Source of the DNA: Pseudomonadota bacterium
Lineage (GTDB): Bacteria; Pseudomonadota; Gammaproteobacteria; Steroidobacterales; Steroidobacteraceae
Direction: 5' to 3'
NCBI GenBank assembly: GCA_023391335.1
Contig: JAEWBG010000092.1
Span: 1 to 64,000 of the forward strand
Length of the DNA: 64,000 nucleotides
Below, in pieces: positions 1 to 7,983 of the stretch. Each line of letters opens with the position of its first letter. Within the stretch, counting starts at the first letter, position 1. A program made the position numbers and the translations under genes. The notes under the pieces were generated by a model that saw only the letters and a program-made list of their open reading frames with translations, was not told where the DNA came from and did not search any database.

Positions 1-110
1 AGTGACTTCTCGTTATAGATGGGCACCTGCGTGTTCGGTCGAATATGCGCGCAGGAGGCCAAACCTGTGGCAGCAATCGCTAAGAAAGACTTGATGAGGC
101 GTACGCGCAT
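1..110 (-). CDS. Cassette 3: lipoprotein, N-terminal part only
   Basis: Reading leftwards from the ATG at 110 there is an open frame to the window edge, too short to stand out as an ORF. Its first residues are MRVRLIKSFLAIAATGLASC: a basic start, a hydrophobic stretch and a lipobox (LASC), so it is a predicted lipoprotein with the acylated Cys at residue 20. The remaining residues have no recognisable domain. It starts ten bases after the GTTAGGC end of the attC site at 120-207, which makes it the third cassette gene of the integron. No clear ribosome binding site is visible. The function is unknown and the gene continues outside the window. Confidence 0.6.
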   Translation of the reverse strand, partial: MRVRLIKSFLAIAATGLASCAHIRPNTQVPIYNEKS

Positions 111-119
111 CCGATGATC

Positions 120-207
120 GCCTAACGGCTGAGTTGAGCAGCGCGCACGCCGACGTCTGAGCTTGGCACTTTGTTTCTCACGCGTCCGCTCGAACGAGGT
201 GTTAGAC
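120..207 (-). other. attC: attC recombination site closing cassette 2
   Basis: On the minus strand this 88-base site begins with GTCTAAC (R'' type, RYYYAAC) and ends with GTTAGGC (R' type, GTTRRRY). Inside, GTTCGAGC near the first end can pair with GCTCAAC near the other, leaving one C unpaired. That extrahelical base in an imperfect palindrome is the signature of integron attC sites. It lies 10 bases downstream of the cassette 2 stop codon. Recombination is expected between G and TT of GTTAGGC. Confidence 0.85.
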
Positions 208-217
208 GGCACTTCAT

Positions 218-592
218 CTACTTATCCCAGATGTAATAGTACGCACGACCGCTCTTGCTACCCGGCTTCAGCTTGGCACGCATCCCGACGTCCGGGATCG
301 ACGCAACAATGACCCCGATATTTGCGGCGGACAGATACGGCTCCCCTTTCGGCTCACCGCTATGCGCCCAGTGCTTCTGGCTTACCTTCACCGTAGCGCG
401 GAAGCGTGTGCCAATCGGAAAAGCGGTGCGAAGTTCCCGCGGAAACCACACATGCATCGTAGAGGGGAAGTGAGACACGGGCTTCACACGAGGCCTAGAT
501 ACATCTTCGCCGCGTGTTGTTTCGAGCATGACGTTTTCGTAGATGGCGCCCTCAACAAGAGCCGGCTCGTTCTTGGCCTTGGACTTTGCCAC
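218..592 (-). CDS. Cassette 2: unknown 124-residue protein
   Basis: The frame is open from a TTG at 622, but that codon lies inside the preceding attC site. The GTG at 592 has GGAG six bases upstream and lies inside cassette 2, so I take it as the start; the product then begins VAKSKAKNEP. The protein is soluble and basic, with no signal peptide or membrane segment. Beta-rich text such as FPIGTRFRATVKVSQ and the sequence YYYIWDK at the C-terminus suggest a compact beta fold, but I recognise no family. It is a single-gene cassette bounded by attC sites at 608-693 and 120-207, and is presumably expressed from the integron promoter or from within the array. Confidence 0.75.
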   Translation of the reverse strand: MAKSKAKNEPALVEGAIYENVMLETTRGEDVSRPRVKPVSHFPSTMHVWFPRELRTAFPIGTRFRATVKVSQKHWAHSGEPKGEPYLSAANIGVIVASIPDVGMRAKLKPGSKSGRAYYYIWDK

Positions 593-607
593 TGACGTCT
601 CCGTGCC

Positions 608-693
608 GTCTAACGACAACAATGAGCCGAGCGGGCACGAGACACAAAACCGGAGATAGCTTTCACCGCGTCGGCTCCATTGTTTTGTTAGGT
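608..693 (-). other. attC: attC recombination site closing cassette 1
   Basis: On the minus strand this 86-base site starts ACCTAAC and ends GTTAGAC. The inner arms CAATGGAGCCGA and TCGGCTCATTG pair except for one extra G, the expected extrahelical base. The TAA stop codon of the cassette 1 gene overlaps the ACCTAAC box, a common arrangement in gene cassettes. The next cassette begins right after the G of GTTAGAC at 614. Confidence 0.88.
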
Positions 694-1449
694 CGACTTT
701 AGATTAGCTGGATAACTTAGACGACCCGAGCCGTTCGAAAACAAAACGGGAAGTAACTTCTCCGCACACATATCTAACAACTCGACCAGCACTTCGTTGT
801 TCTTCTTGACGCGTGACCGCCACGCGGAACGAATCCTTCGGTACTCCGACCTATAGAAAGGAACCAGAACCTCCGAGAACTCTTCTATGCCACTCTGATT
901 GCTCGTGAGTAGGTTCATCAACTCGAGCCGATCGAGATCCTTATCTGTATATCGACGTTCATGCACGTGACGGCCCCGAGTGTTCACGATACCTTTCAAC
1001 GACTGGTCCACTAGGCGAAACAATGGCCTCGTAGCTGCCAGCACTTCCGCATGACGGGAATCTCTTCGGTACTCTCTTCCGATCTTGGTCAGATAGCTGA
1101 GCACCCTTTGCTCAAGTATGTATACCTCGTTGAAGTAATTCTCGACGTGGTATTTCAAATAGCCCGGCAGTGTTATCCGAGTTCCTCGGAAGGGAAATCG
1201 GCGCAGATATACCTCAGTGTTCTTCATCGATTCGAGAGAGGAATGTATCTCACTGAAACCTTCGAACAAGCGCCGATAGAAAAGCTCCTTTTCTGTCGCT
1301 CGGCGCTGTAGGCGGCGAGGCCCTGGATCGTCCAGGAGTGAATTCAGAATTGTTTGGCCAAGCTCAGTTTGGTGGCTTTTTGTGACTGGTGTGAATACGA
1401 ACTGAAGCTCTCGGGCGAGAGCGTTGTGAAATTCATTCCAGCTTCCCAT
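688..1449 (-). CDS. Cassette 1: helical protein with a possible HEPN motif
   Basis: First gene of the cassette array. The frame opens at a TTG at 1464, but the ATG at 1449 (product MGSWNEFHNALARELQF) is a more natural start; neither has a strong ribosome site. The product of about 253 residues is predicted mostly helical and soluble, without signal or membrane segments. Mid-protein it has RGRHVHERRY, which fits the R-x4-H catalytic pattern of HEPN ribonucleases. That assignment is an inference from one short motif. The start lies about 20 bases from the attI crossover at 1468-1474, so the gene would receive the strongest transcription from an integron cassette promoter. Integron cassettes often carry toxin or phage-defence genes, but no partner is visible here. 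Confidence 0.75.
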   Translation of the reverse strand: MGSWNEFHNALARELQFVFTPVTKSHQTELGQTILNSLLDDPGPRRLQRRATEKELFYRRLFEGFSEIHSSLESMKNTEVYLRRFPFRGTRITLPGYLKYHVENYFNEVYILEQRVLSYLTKIGREYRRDSRHAEVLAATRPLFRLVDQSLKGIVNTRGRHVHERRYTDKDLDRLELMNLLTSNQSGIEEFSEVLVPFYRSEYRRIRSAWRSRVKKNNEVLVELLDMCAEKLLPVLFSNGSGRLSYPANLKST

Positions 1450-1467
1450 GTTCTGACCAACCAAGAG

Positions 1468-1600
1468 ACCTAACTCTTATATCGACCGCCTAAGTGCGGT
1501 AGTTCGTGCCGCGGCGTATTTCTAGAAGCCGCTGAAGTGCGGTGTATCACACCGCCTAGCCACGAGCGAATGGGCACTTTCATCGGCCTCTCCGTGATTT
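1468..1600 (-). other. attI: attI-type site with flanking repeats
   Basis: The minus strand carries GTTAGGT at 1474-1468, the crossover box where cassette 1 joins the integron platform. Next to it, towards the integrase gene, are a hairpin (ACCGC-CTAAGT-GCGGT, about 1486-1501) and related copies (CCGCTGAAGTGCGGT near 1530, ACCGCCTAGC near 1551). Such direct and inverted copies resemble integrase-binding repeats of attI sites. The outer boundary is a guess. Confidence 0.6.
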
Positions 1601-1659
1601 ATGCGTTTTTCTAGTCATTCGTGCAGTAATACGACCGCACTGGATTCCGTGTGGGGGTG

Positions 1660-1689
1660 AAGATAGTGCCGCACCCGCACCAGCGTCAA
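1660..1689 (-). promoter_or_regulatory. Candidate cassette promoter (Pc-like)
   Basis: On the minus strand TTGACG (1689-1684) is followed after 18 bases by TATCTT (1665-1660). These match the sigma70 -35 box at five of six and the -10 box at four of six positions. The orientation drives transcription through attI into the cassettes. No LexA-type CTGT-N8-ACAG operator was seen between 1500 and 1725. Prediction from sequence only. Confidence 0.35.
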
Positions 1690-1724
1690 TCGTGGTGACT
1701 CATTCGAACGCACAGGAGGCGCTT

Positions 1725-2708
1725 ATGTCAGACGCAAATCAGGACCCACAACCCGGAGGTTTGCTCGATTAGGCCAGAGAGCTCATACGACTACGTCACT
1801 ACAGCATTCGAACTGAACAAGCCTATTTGCAATGGATGAGGCGCTTCATCATCTTCCATAAAAAGCGCCACCCCCGTGACCTCGGCAGCGAGGATGTGAC
1901 GGCTTTTCTGAGTGATCTTGCGATTCGACACAACGTTGCTGCCTCAACTCAGAATCAGGCACTCAACGCGATCCTGTTCATGTATCGAGAAGTCATGAAA
2001 TGCTCGTTGCCATGGCTCAACGACGTGCAGCGCGCCAAGAAGCCGCAGCGATTACCAGTCGTACTCACTCGAGATGAGGTGCGCGCCGCACTTGCGCAAA
2101 TGCAAGGGACGACATGGCTCATGGCAGCGCTTGTTTACGGCAGCGGGATGCGGCTGTTGGAATGCCTGCGTTTGCGAGTAAAGGACGTCGATTTCCAATA
2201 CCGTCAGTTGCTCATCCGCGATGGGAAAGGGCAGAAGGACCGAGTGACGCTACTCCCGCAAAATTTAATCGACCCCTTGCGTAATCACCTCACTCGGGTG
2301 CGTGCACTGCACGAAACAGATTTACGCGAGGGTTATGGATGCGTCTACCTGCCGTTCGCTCTGGCGAACAAATACCCCTCCGCCGAAAGAGAATGGGGGT
2401 GGCAATACATCTTTCCTTCGACACGCCGATCCGTGGATCCGCGCTCTGGCAAGGAGCGGCGCCACCACGCTCCCGAAGACGCTCTCCAACGTGCCCTTCG
2501 CCGAGCCTTGCAAAAGGCAGGCGTCATCAAGCCAGCCAGTGTCCATACGCTGCGTCATTCCTTCGCGACGCACCTCCTCGAATCCGGCTACGACATCCGC
2601 ACCGTCCAGGAGCTGCTGGGCCACGCGGACGTAAAAACAACGATGATCTACACCCACGTACTGAATCGGGGTGAAAAAGGGGTGGTGAGTCCTTTCGACC
2701 TGGGTTGA
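1725..2708 (+). pseudogene. intI: Integron integrase (IntI) with in-frame TAG at codon 16
   Basis: A tyrosine recombinase of the integron class. The ATG at 1725 is preceded by AGGAGG at 1714-1719. The frame reads MSDANQDPQPGGLLD, then TAG at 1770-1772, then continues in the same frame as ARELIRLRHYSIRTEQAY to the stop at 2708. This gives 327 codons, the normal IntI length. Catalytic residues are all present: R in GSGMRLLE, HTLRH, GHADV and Y in MIYTH. The IntI-specific insert is clear (VYLPFALANKYPSA, EWGWQYIFPS, SGKERRHH). The TAG replaces a position that is usually sense in this family, and the next candidate start (TTG 1827) would lose the start of the N-terminal core-binding domain. It is probably inactive unless the stop is suppressed. 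Its strand is opposite to the cassettes, as in known integrons. Confidence 0.9.
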
Positions 2709-3095
2709 TCACTGCCCTTCAGGCGGCTGCCACAACTCGACGCGGTTACCTTCAGGATCCATCACCCAGCCGAACTTCCCGTACTCCGAGTCGTCGACTT
2801 TCTCATCGACGGTGCAGCCCTCTTCGCGCAAGGCCTTGAGCAAGGCATGCAGATCATGGACGCGGAAATTGATCATGAACGGTGACGTGCTCGGTGCAAA
2901 GTGTGAGGTGTCTTGTGCAAAAGGAGTCCAGAGCGTCATGCCAACGCCACCAGGATTCTCCGCACTCGCCCATTGAAACGTCGCCCCACCCCACTCTTCT
3001 ACCGGCACTCCTAGATGCGTTCGATACCACTCACCGAGTGCCTTAGGATCCTTGGCCTTGAAGAAGATGCCGCCGATTCCCGTTACGCGTTTCAT
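2709..3095 (-). CDS. VOC-family (glyoxalase-like) protein
   Basis: The 128-residue product starts at the ATG at 3095, preceded by GGAGA at a good distance; the longer upstream frame has no ribosome site. The sequence has the glyoxalase/bleomycin-resistance pattern: MKRVTGIGGIFFKAKDPKALGEWY at the start, a central FMINFRVHD strand, and the C-terminal GWVMDPEGNRVELWQPPE, where Glu of VELW is the usual metal ligand. Members of the superfamily are small metal-dependent enzymes or binding proteins; the substrate cannot be read from sequence. Its stop codon directly abuts that of the integrase gene, so the integron platform ends exactly at this convergent gene. Confidence 0.85.
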   Translation of the reverse strand: MKRVTGIGGIFFKAKDPKALGEWYRTHLGVPVEEWGGATFQWASAENPGGVGMTLWTPFAQDTSHFAPSTSPFMINFRVHDLHALLKALREEGCTVDEKVDDSEYGKFGWVMDPEGNRVELWQPPEGQ

Positions 3096-3262
3096 GTGCT
3101 CTCCATCGGGGTCGCTTGCGATGCAGGAGTGTATGCGCGAGCTCGTTGAAACAGCAAAGGCAACGCAGCGCGAGAACAATCCGCCGCGAGACGAAAGACC
3201 GTCAATCGGCAGGAGCGAGTTTTAGAAAGCGGTGACCGTGAACGACTATCGCGCTTGAGCTG

Positions 3263-4507
3263 CTAACGGCCAGTCTTGCTCGCGAGTTCGCGAAGCTTAT
3301 CCTTCTTACTCTTGCGTTTCCCTTTCACGCCACCGGTCGTTTGTGCAGGCTGCTCAGTCTGCGTCGGCTCAAAGCCCGCAATGACCTCGCGAGTGAGTCG
3401 CACGCCATTGCGTTTCTCAATCAAGCGAAAGTGCATCTCGGTCGCCGCGCTCACGAAGCTAATCGCAACGCCACTTTCCCCCGCTCGCCCAGTGCGCCCG
3501 ATTCGATGGACGTAATCGACTGCGGATCTCGGCAAGTCGTAGTTCAGGACCGCGGGTAGCTGAACGATGTCGATGCCTCGCGCCGCGAGGTCGGTTGCAA
3601 CGAGCACTTTCAATTTCGAGTTCTTGAATTCTGTGAGCGCTTTGATCCGCGCTCCCTGACTGAGCTCACCGTGTAACGCTGCGGCAGCAATGCCCGCGCG
3701 TCGCAGCTTCTCGGCGACGTGTTCTGTCGAGTACTTGGTTGCCACGAACACCAGCACTCGTGGCCAATCGTTCGTCTGAATGAGATGCCGCAATAACTGA
3801 GTACGCTTCGCTGCGTCGACTGCAATCGCTCGCTGCTGAATATCAGGAGCGGTCTGTGGCGTTGTCTCGACATCGACGCGCACTGGGGCATCGAGCATTG
3901 CGTCGGCGAGCTTGCATACTTCGTCAGGGAACGTTGCGGAGAACATCGCCACCTGGCACTTGGGAATGAGCGCGCGGATCTCCGCGAGTTCCGCAGTGAA
4001 ACCCAGATCGAGCAAGCGATCCGCCTCATCGAGCACGAGCGTTTCGAGCGAATCCAATCGCAATGCATTGTGTCGCACTACATCCAACAAGCGTCCGGGC
4101 GTAGCCACAATGATGTCCGCACCCCAGCGCAAATCCATCAATTGCGGATTGATCGACACGCCTCCGAACAGCGCGTTGATTCTGAACTCTGCGGGCATGT
4201 GGGCCGCGTAAGCACGCAGTACATCCGTAACCTGAACTGCGAGTTCGCGTGTTGGAACCAGAATCAGTGCCCGAGTCGTACGCGTTCTTGAACCTCGATG
4301 CGAGATGAGCTTGTGCAGGACTGCAAGCCCGAAGGCGGCCGTTTTACCTGATCCCGTTTGTGCGCATGCAAGGAGATCGTCGCCGCGAACCAATATTGGG
4401 ATCGCTGCGAGCTGAATGGGCGTGGGAGCATCGTGCCCCGCAGATGCGATGGCTTTGAGCAGCGCAGGGGCAAGCCCCAAGCTTGCAAAGTTCGGCGACG
4501 GATCCAC
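3263..4507 (-). CDS. rhlE: DEAD-box RNA helicase, RhlE type
   Basis: ATP-dependent RNA helicase of 414 residues. Motifs in order: Q motif (PTPIQ, about 29-33), motif I AQTGSGKT (49-56), PTRELA, TPGR, DEAD (160-163), SAT (190-192), ARGID and HRIGRTGR. The C-terminal tail is lysine-rich (GKRKSKKDK), as is common for RNA contact in RhlE proteins. It starts with GTG at 4507, immediately after the TAA of dbpA, so the two are translated from one message. RhlE proteins remodel rRNA during ribosome assembly and mRNA during decay. The operon with dbpA and the RNA-modifying fusion protein fits a role in rRNA or tRNA metabolism. Confidence 0.9.
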   Translation of the reverse strand: MDPSPNFASLGLAPALLKAIASAGHDAPTPIQLAAIPILVRGDDLLACAQTGSGKTAAFGLAVLHKLISHRGSRTRTTRALILVPTRELAVQVTDVLRAYAAHMPAEFRINALFGGVSINPQLMDLRWGADIIVATPGRLLDVVRHNALRLDSLETLVLDEADRLLDLGFTAELAEIRALIPKCQVAMFSATFPDEVCKLADAMLDAPVRVDVETTPQTAPDIQQRAIAVDAAKRTQLLRHLIQTNDWPRVLVFVATKYSTEHVAEKLRRAGIAAAALHGELSQGARIKALTEFKNSKLKVLVATDLAARGIDIVQLPAVLNYDLPRSAVDYVHRIGRTGRAGESGVAISFVSAATEMHFRLIEKRNGVRLTREVIAGFEPTQTEQPAQTTGGVKGKRKSKKDKLRELASKTGR

Positions 4508-5881
4508 TTAGCGCCCCAACCGCCGAATACGGAACGTCCTCGCCTTGATCTTTCCCGCGCGCAGCCGACGCATCGCTCTTTCATGCCACTCCGATGCAAT
4601 CGCAACGTAAGTGCGCGTCGGAAATACGTCGATCTTGCCAACAGCGTCGCCGGGAATGCCTGCGTCTTTGGTTAGCGCACCCAGCAAATCGCCGGGCCGC
4701 AGTTTGTCCGTTCGACCTGCGTCAATCGCAAGCGTCACGAAAGCGGGCTTCAACGGTGTGCGCTCAGTCGATTGCGCAGCCAACTTGCCCCAATGCAACC
4801 GCACGCCCTGCTGGTCCTCGATTTGATTGGCGCGTTTCAACTCTCGGTAAGAACACAAACCTAGCGCGATCCCACTGCGTCCTGCCCGGCCGGTTCTACC
4901 GATGCGATGCAAGTGCGTGTCGGCATCGGATGCGATATCGAAGCTGATGACCATGGGCAGATCGCGAATATCCAATCCCCGCGCAGCGACATCGGACGCG
5001 ACCAGCACGTTGGCACTTCGGTTCGCGAAACGCACCAGCATTTCCTCACGCTCGCGCTGATCGAGCTCGCCATGCAAAGACAGAACAGAGAACTCATGCG
5101 CAGCTAATTCACCCGCAACTCTTCGCACCTCATCACGGGTATTGCAGAAGATCACGACTGACTCAGGCCGATATTCCAATAGCAGCGCAATCAGCGCGTT
5201 GATCTTATCGTCGGGTTCGACTTCGAAGAACGTCTGTTCGATGGGGTTGCTGTCATCGCTCGCCACCGTGACATCGAGCGGATCGGTTTGAAACTCGCGA
5301 CTGATCTCGCGAATCGAGTCGGGAATGGTGGCCGAGAACAGCAGCGTCTGACGTTTCGCAGGTGCTCGAGAGATAATGTCTCGAATCTCGTCCGCAAATC
5401 CCATGTCCAGCATGCGATCAGCTTCATCGAGGACCAATACTTTGAGTGCGGCGAGCGGCAGGACGCCCTTGTTGAGCAGTTCGAGCAGACGACCGGGAGT
5501 ACCAACGACAATGTGCGGCTCATGAGCTAGAGACGCCAGATGCGGCCGCAGCGGCACGCCGCCGCACAGCGTCAGGACCTTCACGTTCGGGATGAAACGC
5601 GCCAAGCGCCGAATCTCGCGACTGACTTGGTCTGCGAGTTCTCGGGTCGGACACAGCACGAGTCCTTGCAGTTGCACCACGTTGGCATCAAGCGCGGATA
5701 GCAGGCCGAGCGCAAACGCTGCAGTCTTTCCGCTCCCCGTCTTCGCTTGAGCGATGACATCGCGTCGCGCCAGGATCGCCGGCAAGCTTGCGGCCTGCAC
5801 GGGCGTCATCTGAACGTAGTCGATCTCCGCTAGTGCTTTTTGGAGTGGCTCGATTAACGGCAGTTGTGCGAAGTCGCTCAT
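4508..5881 (-). CDS. dbpA: DEAD-box helicase DbpA
   Basis: Helicase of 457 residues acting on 23S rRNA during assembly of the large ribosomal subunit. Motifs: MTPVQ (Q motif), AKTGSGKT (about 46-53), PTRELA, TPGR, DEAD (152-155), SAT, ARGLD and HRIGRTGR. Residues about 385-457 form the DbpA-specific RNA-binding domain (LRPGDLLGAL, then GKIDVFPTRTYVAI), which docks on hairpin 92 of 23S rRNA and separates DbpA from other DEAD proteins. The ATG at 5881 overlaps the TGA of the upstream gene (ATGA), indicating translational coupling. The rhlE start follows without a gap. Confidence 0.93.
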   Translation of the reverse strand: MSDFAQLPLIEPLQKALAEIDYVQMTPVQAASLPAILARRDVIAQAKTGSGKTAAFALGLLSALDANVVQLQGLVLCPTRELADQVSREIRRLARFIPNVKVLTLCGGVPLRPHLASLAHEPHIVVGTPGRLLELLNKGVLPLAALKVLVLDEADRMLDMGFADEIRDIISRAPAKRQTLLFSATIPDSIREISREFQTDPLDVTVASDDSNPIEQTFFEVEPDDKINALIALLLEYRPESVVIFCNTRDEVRRVAGELAAHEFSVLSLHGELDQREREEMLVRFANRSANVLVASDVAARGLDIRDLPMVISFDIASDADTHLHRIGRTGRAGRSGIALGLCSYRELKRANQIEDQQGVRLHWGKLAAQSTERTPLKPAFVTLAIDAGRTDKLRPGDLLGALTKDAGIPGDAVGKIDVFPTRTYVAIASEWHERAMRRLRAGKIKARTFRIRRLGR

Positions 5882-7692
5882 GAACGCGTGGACCGATCAG
5901 CCGACGCATTGGCCCAAGCCGGGGGCGGCGCAGTAAACGTCATGCGGACTTTGCTAACCGGATGACGGAACGTGATCTTCCACGCATGCAGACATAGCGG
6001 CGGCGAATCGATATCCAAAGTCTGCGTATCTCCCAATCGATGCTGCGGCAGATAGACCGGATCGCGGAACACAGGCATTCCGAGATGCCATAGATGCACG
6101 CGAATCTGATTCGTGCGGCCCGTGACCGGACGCGCTTCGATCAGCGTCGTGCCATCGTCCAATCTCTCAACCACTTTGAACCGCGTTGTCGCCGCCAATC
6201 CCGCTTCCTCGTCGACATACCGGGAGCCCGCTACACCAGACTCAGCGCTGATCGGTGCATCGCACGAGAACTCATCCTCAGGCGGTGTGCCCTGCACTTT
6301 CACCAAGTACACCTTGTCGACTTGCCCGCGCGCGAATTGCGGCTGAATCAAACCGGCAAAATGCCGAGTACGGGCGACAACCAGCACACCCGTCGTATTT
6401 GCGTCGAGGCGATGCGAGGGCAACGGCTTCTGCGGGCGATAGAGCGAGTCGAGTACGTACTTGAGCGTGTTGCGGTAGAAGCGTCCCGCACCATGCATGG
6501 GCAATGGCGCAGGTTTGTTCAGCACAATGAGTGCTTCGTCCTCATGCAGAATCTCGATCTGCATGTTCACATCCGGCTCGATCACCGCCGGCAGCTTGTG
6601 CAGATATCTCTCACCGACTTTAACCGGCGCGGACGCAGCCACCGGTTGGTGCTCAGCGTTCAGCACCAAACCCTGATCGCAGCGTTGTCGCCACTCCTCG
6701 GCCGAGATGTGCTTGACGACTTTGCACAATGCATCAAGCAACGTCTTGCCGTCGCACTCTTCGGGCACGTTGATCGGCTTGAAATGATCGTGCGGCTGAC
6801 TGCCCGGGAGCGGAGTGCTGATCGCCTTCAACCGCGCATGACGTTCCGCGATCGTTGCCGCCATTTGCTCTTCAGGCGTCTTGAAGCAATACGGACATGA
6901 CTTGCCCAACTCATAGCGCTCATCGCGCTGTTCTTCTTCCGTGAGCGGGCTGCGGCAAGCGATGCACTGAACCGAATGGGTTTGATGCAACGTCGGATCG
7001 AGTCCCGTGCGTTGATCGAACACGAAGCACTCGCCGTCGTAGTGGGCACCGCCGCACTCTTCGAAGTATTTGAGAATGCCGCCTTCGAGTTGGAAGACGT
7101 TCTTGAATCCGACGCGCTCCATGAATGGCCCTGCTTTCTCGCAGCGAATGCCGCCCGTGCAAAACATCACGATGGGGCGCTCCTTCATGTCTTCGGGAAG
7201 CTTGCTTACCGCTTGCGGGAAATCCCGGAAGTGATCGATGCCGATGGGAAGCGCATTCTTGAACGTACCGAGCTTCACTTCGTAGTCGTTACGAGTGTCG
7301 AGCAGCGTGATTTCGCGACCTTCGTCCAGCCATTGCTTGAGCTCGCGAGCCGGCAACTTGGGTGAGGTTCGTTGCGCGGGATTGATGCCCTCGACACCGA
7401 ACGCGATGATCTCTTTCTTCAACCGCACCAGCATGCGCCGAAATGGCTGATGATCGGTTTCGCTGTATTTCGCTTGTAGGTCGGCGAGCCCCGGCCAACT
7501 GCGTAATTCGGAAAGTAGTGATTCGATGTCGGAGGCTGCGCCCGCGACGAAGAGATTGATGCCTTCCGGACTCAACAGGATCGTGCCCTTGAGGTCGCGT
7601 TCTTTGCAAAGCAATTGCAGCCGCTCTCGACGGCGCTTGAGATCGTCGAGCGAAGCGAATTTGTAGGCAGCGATGTTAACGACGGTACTCAT
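5878..7692 (-). CDS. Fusion of TrhO-type tRNA hydroxylase and RluA-type pseudouridine synthase
   Basis: The product has 604 residues from the ATG at 7692; the longer upstream frame enters an intergenic repeat. Residues 1 to about 280 match the TrhO/YceA family, which hydroxylates U34 of tRNA to ho5U: an N-terminal ferredoxin-like part, a rhodanese domain with Cys178 in FCTGGIRC, and a Cys cluster (C243, C246, C266, C269) that could bind metal. Residues about 375-595 are an RluA-family pseudouridine synthase with catalytic Asp430 in HRLDANTTG, and RTNQIRVHLWHLG further on. A linker of about 90 residues with possible S4-like text (LLDALCKVV) lies between. Both activities modify uridines, so the fusion may couple two steps on one RNA. 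It heads the operon with dbpA and rhlE. Confidence 0.88.
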   Translation of the reverse strand: MSTVVNIAAYKFASLDDLKRRRERLQLLCKERDLKGTILLSPEGINLFVAGAASDIESLLSELRSWPGLADLQAKYSETDHQPFRRMLVRLKKEIIAFGVEGINPAQRTSPKLPARELKQWLDEGREITLLDTRNDYEVKLGTFKNALPIGIDHFRDFPQAVSKLPEDMKERPIVMFCTGGIRCEKAGPFMERVGFKNVFQLEGGILKYFEECGGAHYDGECFVFDQRTGLDPTLHQTHSVQCIACRSPLTEEEQRDERYELGKSCPYCFKTPEEQMAATIAERHARLKAISTPLPGSQPHDHFKPINVPEECDGKTLLDALCKVVKHISAEEWRQRCDQGLVLNAEHQPVAASAPVKVGERYLHKLPAVIEPDVNMQIEILHEDEALIVLNKPAPLPMHGAGRFYRNTLKYVLDSLYRPQKPLPSHRLDANTTGVLVVARTRHFAGLIQPQFARGQVDKVYLVKVQGTPPEDEFSCDAPISAESGVAGSRYVDEEAGLAATTRFKVVERLDDGTTLIEARPVTGRTNQIRVHLWHLGMPVFRDPVYLPQHRLGDTQTLDIDSPPLCLHAWKITFRHPVSKVRMTFTAPPPAWANASADRSTRS

Positions 7693-7717
7693 CTCGAATC
7701 CGAACCAAGAATGTATT

Positions 7718-7790
7718 AGCCGCAGAGAACACGAAAAAGAGGGTGATGGGGTGATGGAGTGAAAGCACTTCGTGCGTGAACAGTGCATGT
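7718..7790 (+). repeat. Dispersed intergenic repeat, copy A
   Basis: The segment runs from AGCCGCAGAGAACACGAAAA through GATGGAGTGAAAGCACTTCG. Close relatives occur at 14414-14526, 16515-16600 and 24038-24107. The shared core is GATGGAGTGAAAGCGCTTCG followed by CGCG and a hairpin-like inverted sequence (AAGCGCTT). It fills the gap between the TrhO fusion gene and the ABC operon, which are divergently transcribed. Confidence 0.65.
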
Positions 7791-7983
7791 CAGTCCGTGG
7801 CTCCGCGATCGACTGAACTGCACCTTGCTCCCCTCTTTTATGCGTTCTATGCGGCCAAATCCTCTTCCCGACACCACGAAAGGCGCGCAGGGTACCAAAC
7901 TCGCGGGGCGGATTCAGACGGATCTATGTCGGTGGTTCGCTCCTTATGTCTTGCGATTCGGTCTCATCCGCTAAACTGCCTGC

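Noticed and set aside
1475..1725. LexA operator controlling intI
   Set aside because: No CTGT-N8-ACAG match was found, so I do not claim SOS control here.
6094..6900. Open frame of 268 codons on the plus strand opposite the TrhO-RluA fusion gene
   Set aside because: Antisense shadow of a well-supported gene; no family text, no ribosome site.
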